DNA of 9,163 nt from DATDCV01 sp036524155 (GTDB lineage: Bacteria; Verrucomicrobiota; Verrucomicrobiia; Limisphaerales; UBA8199). Numbering within the stretch: the first letter of the stretch is position 1; each line of letters starts with the position of its first letter. The DNA is taken from the NCBI GenBank assembly GCA_036524155.1, contig DATDCV010000757.1, positions 1 to 9,163 on the forward strand, written 5' to 3'. Below the pieces are notes generated by a model. That model was not told the DNA's origin and did not search any database. It was given only the letters and a program-made list of their open reading frames with translations. Below, piece by piece: positions 1 through 4,339 of this stretch. Made by a program: the position numbers and the translations under genes.

Positions 1-125
1 TGGCGCGGGCGTCTCGCCCGCGGGTTCCTGGGGCGTCCCCGCCCCTTTTAGCCTCGATCGGCGAGACGCCGACCGAACCCGCGGGCGAGACGCCCACGCC
101 ACAATCCCAGAATGAGAACTGCTGG
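1..125 (-). repeat. Palindromic dispersed repeat, copy 1 (cut by window edge)
   Basis: Read on the minus strand from 125 to 1, this segment aligns without gaps to 1580-1704 on the plus strand. I count five mismatches in 125 positions. The match starts abruptly at 125, so that is one true end of the element; the other end lies outside the window. The segment carries two versions of an arm built around GGGCGTCTCGCCC, itself a small hairpin, in opposite orientations, so the whole element can fold back on itself. It keeps open reading frames in several phases, which gene callers may mistake for proteins. No transposase gene is visible, so it resembles a REP- or MITE-like non-autonomous element. 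Confidence 0.85.
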
Positions 126-178
126 AGCTGGCTGCAAACGCCTTCGCTTAACGGGCCGAAAATGATATGGTGCACGGT

Positions 179-421
179 ATGGTGACGGAATACCTGAGGC
201 TGGCGATGGCGAAGGCCCATTATGAGCTGCTTGACGAGAAGGAGGGGTTTTGTGGCGAAATCCCCGGCTTCCAAGGTGTGTTGGCTCAAGCGGCGACCTT
301 GGAGGAATGTCGCGAGGAGCTCGCCAGCACATTGGAGGACTGGTTGCTCTTTCGGATTTCCCGGCATTTGTTGATTTGGCCCCAAACTCCTGGGCAAGAT
401 CCTGCGTCAGGCGAATATTGA
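179..421 (+). CDS. hicB: HicB-family antitoxin with a replaced C-terminus (probably a fossil)
   Basis: HicB proteins neutralise the HicA mRNA interferase and often repress their own operon. From the ATG at 179 the frame gives MVTEYLRLAMAKAHYELL, then GFCGEIPGFQGV, then an LEECREEL...LEDWLLFRISRHL helix, which is the compact HicB fold. The start at 179 is preferred over the in-frame ATG at 167 because family members usually begin with M-x-TEYL; no strong ribosome site helps the choice. The core ends near residue 63 (position about 370). The last 17 residues, WPQTPGQDPASGEY and just before, do not look like HicB: they are the out-of-frame reading of a hicA tail (375-446). The family's usual final strand is therefore missing. 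The product is either a non-functional remnant or an orphan antitoxin-like protein. It stops only nine bases before the dus start and in the same frame. Confidence 0.75.
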   Translation: MVTEYLRLAMAKAHYELLDEKEGFCGEIPGFQGVLAQAATLEECREELASTLEDWLLFRISRHLLIWPQTPGQDPASGEY

Positions 422-446
422 TCCAAGCGAGTGGAATCGACTCTAA
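375..446 (+). pseudogene. hicA: C-terminal remnant of hicA toxin gene
   Basis: In the frame ending with TAA at 444-446, the translation reads FGPKLLGKILRQANIDPSE and then WNRL. This is the characteristic end of HicA mRNA interferases, whose last helix has the pattern LL..ILRQA.I...EW..L. The frame is closed upstream by TGA at 372-374, so no start codon or N-terminal part exists. The double-stranded-RNA-binding-like fold and the catalytic His/Gly-containing N-terminus are gone. HicA proteins are usually about 60-80 residues, so roughly 50 residues are missing, together with about a dozen from the end of hicB. A single deletion with its junction near 368-378 explains both losses. No toxin can be made from this locus. 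Confidence 0.8.
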
Positions 447-1495
447 CTCCAGCCCGTGACTCTCGAGGAGCCTTTACCGAGGCTCCCACTCCGCTCCTTG
501 CCCTGGCGCCGATGCAGGACGTGACTGATCTCCCATTCTGGAGATTATTGGCGAGTTACGGCGGCGCGGACCTCTATTTTACAGAGTACTTCCGGGTGTA
601 TCCGAACTCACACCTGGACTGGCACATTCTGGAGTCCATCACGGAGAACCCGACGGGAAGACCTGTTGTCGCCCAAATGATTGGCAACGATATCCCGTCG
701 CTGGTACGGACGGCGCGGGAGTTGGAGCGGTACCCGATTGCGGCGGTGGATTTGAACCTGGGCTGCCCCGCGCCGGTGGTCTACCGCAAATGCGCCGGTG
801 GCGGCCTGCTGCGCAACCCGAAAGAGGTGGATTCCATCTTAGGCGCGTTGCGGGACGCCATCACGACGAAGTTCAGCGTGAAGACGCGCATCGGGTTCGA
901 TTCGCCGGAGGTATTTCCGGAGCTGCTACGAATTTTCGCCAAACACAACCTCGACCTGCTGACCGTGCACGGCCGGACCGTCAGGGAGATGTATCGCAGC
1001 GAGGTACACTATGAGTATATCGCCCGCGCAGTAGCGGAGCTGCGCTGCCCGGTGCTGGCCAATGGCAACGTCTATTCCGCCGCGAAAACAAAGGAGGTGC
1101 TCGAGGCCACTGGCGCGAGCGGGGTAATGATCGGCCGCAGCGCGATCCGCAACCCGTGGCTCTTCCAGCAGATACGCCAGAGCCAGCAGGGCCAGCCCTT
1201 GTTTGTGCCGCGCGGCCGCGATGTGTTGGGCTATGTCCGTGCCCTCTATGAGGCCGTCTGTTCACCTGCTGTTCGCGAAGCCTCCCAGGTTCAGAAGATG
1301 AAGAAGTATCTGAACTACGTCGGAGTAGGCGTCGAGCCGACCGGCCAATTCCTGCACCAGATACGCCGTGTGACGACCCGGGCCGATTTCTTTCGAGTGT
1401 GCGCCGAGTTTCTGGACCATGACGAGCCGATGCCGCTGGAGCCGTTTCGGCTCAACCTGCACGAAGCCGACCTGCTGGCCGGAGAACATCGTTGA
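431..1495 (+). CDS. dus: tRNA-dihydrouridine synthase
   Basis: Flavin-dependent cytosolic enzyme that reduces uridine to dihydrouridine in tRNA D-loops using NAD(P)H. The TIM-barrel FMN-binding start is LAPMQDVTDLPFW (residues 25-37). QMIGND (82-87) and DLNLGCPAP (107-115) follow, with Cys112 the expected proton donor; KCAGGGLL (120-127) completes that motif. Lys151 in SVKTRIGF and His180 in TVHGRT match the conserved FMN/substrate residues. ANGNV (210-214) and MIGRSAIRNPWLF (233-245) are the phosphate-binding segments, and a helical tRNA-binding C-terminus follows. At 354 residues it is of normal family length. The GTG at 431 is the only standard start between the in-frame stop at 419 and the core. 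No good ribosome site precedes it, and it lies inside the hicA remnant, so the true start is uncertain. The subfamily (DusB- or DusC-like) cannot be fixed by eye. Confidence 0.95.
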   Translation: MESTLTPARDSRGAFTEAPTPLLALAPMQDVTDLPFWRLLASYGGADLYFTEYFRVYPNSHLDWHILESITENPTGRPVVAQMIGNDIPSLVRTARELERYPIAAVDLNLGCPAPVVYRKCAGGGLLRNPKEVDSILGALRDAITTKFSVKTRIGFDSPEVFPELLRIFAKHNLDLLTVHGRTVREMYRSEVHYEYIARAVAELRCPVLANGNVYSAAKTKEVLEATGASGVMIGRSAIRNPWLFQQIRQSQQGQPLFVPRGRDVLGYVRALYEAVCSPAVREASQVQKMKKYLNYVGVGVEPTGQFLHQIRRVTTRADFFRVCAEFLDHDEPMPLEPFRLNLHEADLLAGEHR

Positions 1496-1580
1496 GCTGC
1501 CGCAACTTCTCGGAGGGCCGAGGTCCTGCGAGGCCCAAATTGCAGGAACCGAAAGAATCTCGGCGTTGAGTTGCCCGCGC

Positions 1581-1724
1581 CAGCAGTTCTCATTCTGGGA
1601 TTGTGGCGTGGGCGTCTCGCCCGCGGGTTCGGTCGGCGTCCCGCCGATCGAGGCAAAAAGGGGCGGGGACGCCCCAAGAACTCGCGGGCGAGACGCCCAC
1701 GCCACGCCAAAATGAGAATTGCTG
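1581..1724 (+). repeat. Palindromic dispersed repeat, copy 2 (complete)
   Basis: This is a full-length copy of the element at the left edge of the window, in the opposite orientation. Its two ends are inverted repeats: the left end CAGCAGTTCTCATT pairs with the complement of 1711-1724 (CAGCAATTCTCATT). Inside these lie arms beginning GGCGTGGGCGTCTCGCCCGC at about 1604 and its inverted partner at about 1684-1703. The loop contains further GC-rich dyads. The element sits between the dus stop and the start of the next two-gene unit, so it separates two plus-strand transcription units. The whole length can form a long imperfect hairpin. There is no run of T residues after it, so it is not a standard intrinsic terminator, though the RNA structure could still affect read-through or mRNA stability. 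Confidence 0.88.
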
Positions 1725-1742
1725 TCCCCGGGCGGGCGCGTC

Positions 1743-1772
1743 TCGACACTACTCGAGAGGGCGTGGTAAAGT
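1743..1772 (+). promoter_or_regulatory. Possible promoter upstream of the two-gene nucleotidyltransferase unit
   Basis: TCGACA at 1743-1748 matches five of six bases of the -35 consensus. TAAAGT at 1767-1772 matches four of six bases of the -10 consensus, with an 18-base spacer. Transcription would begin near 1779, almost at the start codon, giving a nearly leaderless mRNA. A six-base dyad, TCTCGA and TCGAGA (1741-1746 and 1753-1758) with a six-base spacer, overlaps the -35 box and could be an operator. All of this is pattern matching in GC-rich DNA and may be chance. Confidence 0.3.
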
Positions 1773-1781
1773 GCAGAGGTG

Positions 1782-2048
1782 ATGAGAACGCAGTCGCGCG
1801 ACACGAACCCCGAAGCCGAGCGGGTGCTGATCGAGTTGCTGCGTCAGGCGCCCGCGTGGCGCAAGCTGCGAATGGTGGACGACACCAACCGTTCGGTGAA
1901 GGCCCTCCTGATGGCGGGGTTGCGCCAGCGGTTTCCGCACGACTCACCGGCAATGCTTCGTCGCCGGCTCGCGGATCTCTGGCTGGGGCCGGAATTAAGC
2001 GCAGCCGCCTACGGCCCGTTTTCGGAACCTTACGGATCCCTGAAATGA
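1782..2048 (+). CDS. Small helical protein paired with a nucleotidyltransferase
   Basis: This is an 88-residue, highly charged, probably all-helical cytosolic protein without a signal peptide or membrane segment. Its conserved-looking parts are SRDTNPEAERVLIELLRQAP near the N-terminus, MVDDTNRSVKALLMAGLRQR (residues 31-50), and the segment RRRLADLWLGPELSAAAYG (60-78). I recognise it as an unnamed family of small proteins, with a P.....LR.RLA...LG.EL signature, often found next to minimal nucleotidyltransferases; this is from memory and not checked. AGAGG at 1775-1779 could be the ribosome site for either the GTG at 1779 or the ATG at 1782; the ATG is chosen as the commoner start. The stop overlaps the next start as ATGA, indicating translational coupling. 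In a toxin-antitoxin-like pair this would be the smaller partner. Its function is not known. Confidence 0.8.
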   Translation: MRTQSRDTNPEAERVLIELLRQAPAWRKLRMVDDTNRSVKALLMAGLRQRFPHDSPAMLRRRLADLWLGPELSAAAYGPFSEPYGSLK

Positions 2049-2635
2049 TCCCAGCCCCCTCGGAGATTTTTCAGGTGACCCGCATGGTCGCCGCGGCCCT
2101 GGACGCCGCAGGCGCCCGCTACTTTGTCGGCGGTTCGGTGGCCAGCGCGCTCTATGGCGAAGCCCGGTCCACACGCGACATTGACCTGGTAGCGGCCATG
2201 TTGTCTCACCACGTTGCGCCGTTCCTGGCCGCCCTGGGGACAGCATTCTACGCCGATGCCGAGGCTATCAACGCCGCCGTCGTCGCGCGGCGCATTTTCA
2301 ACGTCATTCACCTCGACACCATGGTGAAGGCGGATGTCTTCATTTTCAAGGCCGACGGATTCGGGCGCAGCCAATTGAGCCGCCGGAAAGCCAAGCAGCT
2401 CAGCCCGGACGATCCCGCCGAGATCTATGTCGCCTCGCCGGAGGACACGGTGCTGGCCAAGCTCCAATGGTATCGCGACGGGGGCGGGGTGTCCGACCGC
2501 CAATGGAACGATGTGCTGGGTGTGCTCAAAGTCCAGGGCCCGGCTCTCGACCGCGCCTACCTGGCAGAATGGGCGCGCGAACTGGGCCTCACGGATTTGC
2601 TGCGCCGGGCGTATGACGATGCCGGCTTGGTGTAA
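2045..2635 (+). CDS. Minimal nucleotidyltransferase, AbiEii/MNT-like
   Basis: This is a 196-residue soluble protein of the DNA polymerase beta-type nucleotidyltransferase superfamily, whose members transfer NMP groups to RNA, proteins or antibiotics. The signature is FVGGSVASALYG (residues 27-38) followed by RDID (44-47), the hG[GS]...DxD pattern; Asp45 and Asp47 would bind metal. Asp96 in VKADVF is the likely third carboxylate. SPEDTVLAKLQWYRDGG (130-146) followed by SDRQWNDVLGVL resembles the ED...K segment of AbiEii-type proteins. All the catalytic residues that can be assessed by eye are present, so it is probably active. The ATG at 2045 overlaps the preceding gene's TGA by four bases. 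The frame is open further upstream to 1571, but that stretch is repeat DNA and other coding sequence in a different phase, so it is excluded. The partner and substrate are unknown; a toxin or defence role is inference. Confidence 0.88.
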   Translation: MIPAPSEIFQVTRMVAAALDAAGARYFVGGSVASALYGEARSTRDIDLVAAMLSHHVAPFLAALGTAFYADAEAINAAVVARRIFNVIHLDTMVKADVFIFKADGFGRSQLSRRKAKQLSPDDPAEIYVASPEDTVLAKLQWYRDGGGVSDRQWNDVLGVLKVQGPALDRAYLAEWARELGLTDLLRRAYDDAGLV

Positions 2636-2716
2636 AAACGCGCCGGAGGCGGTCCCGCAGGCACAGGTCACGAATTCCCAAAAACACGGTAAGATGCAAA
2701 GGCCGCCGGAGTTCAG

Positions 2717-3151
2717 TTAGCCGTAGCGATAAGGCTTGGTCATTTCAAAGCTATTGGGCAGATGGCGGATTTCCCTTACTGCCCCGTCTGCTAGCAGGAT
2801 CTCCACAATATCAAAGCGCACCTTTACGGGCGGATTTTTCAGCAGGCGCAGGTAGTCCAGCCCGGCTCTGGTCAAGCGCTGGCGCCGTTCCTTGTTCACC
2901 GCCGCCGCGGGACGGGTCCATTCCTCGGAGGAGCGCGTTTTCACTTCGACGAACACCAGGCAGTCCGTGTCGCGCATGACCAGATCTATCTCCCCGCGAT
3001 CAGTCCGGAAATTCGCGGTCAGGAACTTGAGGCCCTGCCGTTGGAGGTGCTTTTTGGCCGCGCGCTCGCCCAATTCTCCGTGAATTAGGTGCAAGGGCTT
3101 TTCCTTCGCCTTCCACCACATCCGCGCGCGTTCCAGCAGACCCGCCATCAT
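2717..3151 (-). CDS. yraN: YraN family protein (UPF0102), nuclease-like fold
   Basis: This is a 144-residue cytosolic protein of a widespread family whose biochemical role is not settled; the fold is that of Holliday-junction-resolvase-like PD-(D/E)XK enzymes. Family landmarks are GELGERAAKKHL (residues 25-36), LTANFRTDRGEIDLVMRD (44-61) and LVFVEVKTR (65-73). Glu54, Asp56, Glu69 and Lys71 give the complete putative active site. QRLTRAGLDYL and VRFDIVEIL follow in the expected order. Length is about 20 residues above the usual, through an N-terminal basic helix (LLERARMWWKAKEK). The start at 3151 is supported by a ribosome site at 3160-3164; a second ATG directly follows at 3148. The gene converges with the nucleotidyltransferase gene across an 81-base gap that shows no clear terminator. 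Confidence 0.95.
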   Translation of the reverse strand: MMAGLLERARMWWKAKEKPLHLIHGELGERAAKKHLQRQGLKFLTANFRTDRGEIDLVMRDTDCLVFVEVKTRSSEEWTRPAAAVNKERRQRLTRAGLDYLRLLKNPPVKVRFDIVEILLADGAVREIRHLPNSFEMTKPYRYG

Positions 3152-3159
3152 AACCGGTT

Positions 3160-3164
3160 TCCTC
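3160..3164 (-). promoter_or_regulatory. Ribosome binding site of yraN
   Basis: On the minus strand GAGGA lies eight bases before the ATG at 3151, a normal spacing. It is the clearest ribosome site in the window and supports 3151 over 3148, for which the spacing would be 11. Confidence 0.65.
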
Positions 3165-3236
3165 TGATTGCAGTCTTGCCTCCTTCTATAACTCTGAAAT
3201 CAGCAACACAATGAAAAACAGACTCTGCGCGTATCC

Positions 3237-3336
3237 CCTCAGTCTTGGGCCGGAGCGCCGAGTTGTACTCGGCTTGCAGAAGGCCGTCGGCTCGCTTAAG
3301 CCGATTAGAAATCGGCGCTCCGACCCAAGAATGAGG
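3237..3336. repeat. Second palindromic repeat with multiple hairpins
   Basis: The outer arms 3237-3261 and 3312-3336 are inverted repeats with 23 of 25 positions pairing; a weaker match continues outward to about 3231 and 3342. Between them lie three small perfect stems: CCGAG with CTCGG (3258-3262 and 3268-3272), CGGCT with AGCCG (about 3288-3303), and CCGAT with ATCGG (3301-3305 and 3311-3315). The sequence is unrelated to the repeat at 1 and 1581. It fills most of the space between the 3' end of the pseudopilin gene and the start of yraN, both on the minus strand. It lacks a T-run, so it is called a dispersed repeat, not a terminator, though it would be the first structure met after the pseudopilin stop. 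Only one copy is in the window. Confidence 0.75.
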
Positions 3337-3363
3337 CAATACCCCTGCGCACACGGCAGAGCG

Positions 3364-4182
3364 TTATTGTTCGAATTCGACCTCGCCAGGAAATGTTGGC
3401 GTGGTGGTGTACTGGCCCGTGCAGTCGTAGAACTTTACATGTCCATCTACAAACAGGAATGATGAGACCCTTGGTCCGCGCTGACCGTCAGCGTACCCGT
3501 CGCCAGTCCCAGGTCTGCGCGCGCGATGCCAATAATGTGTCGTCATCGGACCGGCTACTCCCGGTGGCACGATTCGATTGCCAACCGCTACGGCGGGCGG
3601 CTCGGCAGCCAACACGTAGGCTGAAGGTTTGTGCACCCATTCCATTTTCTTATCGCCAAGCCCACCGAAGGTAGATCTCTCATGATACCAGTAGCTCACC
3701 CCCCACACCTCAAAGAGGCTGGGCTGCAGTAAAACGCCCGATTGGTTAGGTGTGTCGATGCCGACATCTGCGGGGCACCGGAACACCTCACCCTTCGCAA
3801 CGTAGGAATACAAGGGCCGGTACTCTGCCGGCGGCGCATTGGAGTCACGTCCAGCGGTTCCGCCAAAGAACGTAGCTGATCGCCAAACTTTTCCCTGCCG
3901 AGAGATCCGTCCAGGAAACTGATGGTTGTCCGAGTGATACAGCAGAAAGCCGGTGTAGATTTGTTTGAGATTGCTAACGCACCGTGCTTCCTTTGCTCTC
4001 GCTTTAGAACGGTTCAGTGCTGGAAGGAGTAATGCAGCGAGCACACCCACGACAAGCAGCGTGATTAAGAGCTCGGTCAATGTAAAGGCGCCCGCGAGTT
4101 CCCAAGTGGAGCGGGTTGCCCCGCCCTGGTTCGCCTGACGAACGGCTTTGCGCGGTATTATCCCGGCGCGGCGCTTGGCCAT
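3364..4182 (-). CDS. Pseudopilin-like protein with prepilin leader (verrucomicrobial DUF1559-like type)
   Basis: This is a 272-residue protein with a type IV prepilin-type N-terminus. A basic leader of 32 residues ends in ELAGA, followed by FTLTELLITLLVVGVLAALLLPAL, where the Phe would be residue 1 of the mature protein and the Glu is the conserved residue 5. Prepilin peptidase should cut after Ala instead of the classical Gly, a variant I know from these bacteria. The helix continues into NRSKARAKEARCVSNLKQI. The remainder is an extracytoplasmic globular domain with CPADVG, SYWYHE and, near the end, FLFVDGHVKFYD, typical of the large pseudopilin families of Verrucomicrobiota and Planctomycetota. 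Its function in assembly or secretion is unknown. The ATG at 4182 is chosen because it shortens an already long leader; a GTG at 4215 would add 11 residues. It lies about 157 bases downstream of the phosphoesterase gene and may share its transcript. Confidence 0.88.
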   Translation of the reverse strand: MAKRRAGIIPRKAVRQANQGGATRSTWELAGAFTLTELLITLLVVGVLAALLLPALNRSKARAKEARCVSNLKQIYTGFLLYHSDNHQFPGRISRQGKVWRSATFFGGTAGRDSNAPPAEYRPLYSYVAKGEVFRCPADVGIDTPNQSGVLLQPSLFEVWGVSYWYHERSTFGGLGDKKMEWVHKPSAYVLAAEPPAVAVGNRIVPPGVAGPMTTHYWHRARRPGTGDGYADGQRGPRVSSFLFVDGHVKFYDCTGQYTTTPTFPGEVEFEQ

Positions 4183-4339
4183 TTCTTTTTGACTGATTGC
4201 CAAGCGAAGGCTCACGGCGTTGTCGAATGCATGGGAACGGATTTGGGAGGGCGAAGCGGTAAGGTCAACATCATCAAAATTGCGACGCGCTTTGGGAAGA
4301 TGGGGATATCAGGGTCGGTGTAACCAGGAACACCCACAC

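Noticed and set aside
1509..1522. CTCGG-AGGG-CCGAG hairpin shortly after the dus stop as a terminator
   Set aside because: The stem has only five pairs and no T-run follows.
1262..1953. Minus-strand open frames of 180 and 212 codons across the end of dus and repeat copy 2
   Set aside because: Their translations consist of repeat-derived sequence and antisense dus; such frames come with the palindromic repeat.
1571..2044. Upstream extension of the nucleotidyltransferase frame to 1571, which would add 158 residues
   Set aside because: It runs through the palindromic repeat and out of phase through the small helical protein gene. The added residues are arginine/proline-rich and the ATGA-coupled start at 2045 fits the family length.
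2030..2671. Minus-strand open frame of 213 codons opposite the nucleotidyltransferase gene
   Set aside because: It is the antisense shadow of a gene with clear catalytic motifs, common in GC-rich DNA, and has no family features.
4315..4339. Hairpin just after the phosphoesterase stop (GGTGT with ACACC on the minus strand) as a terminator
   Set aside because: The stem is five pairs with an eight-base loop and no T-run, so termination before the pseudopilin gene is not supported.
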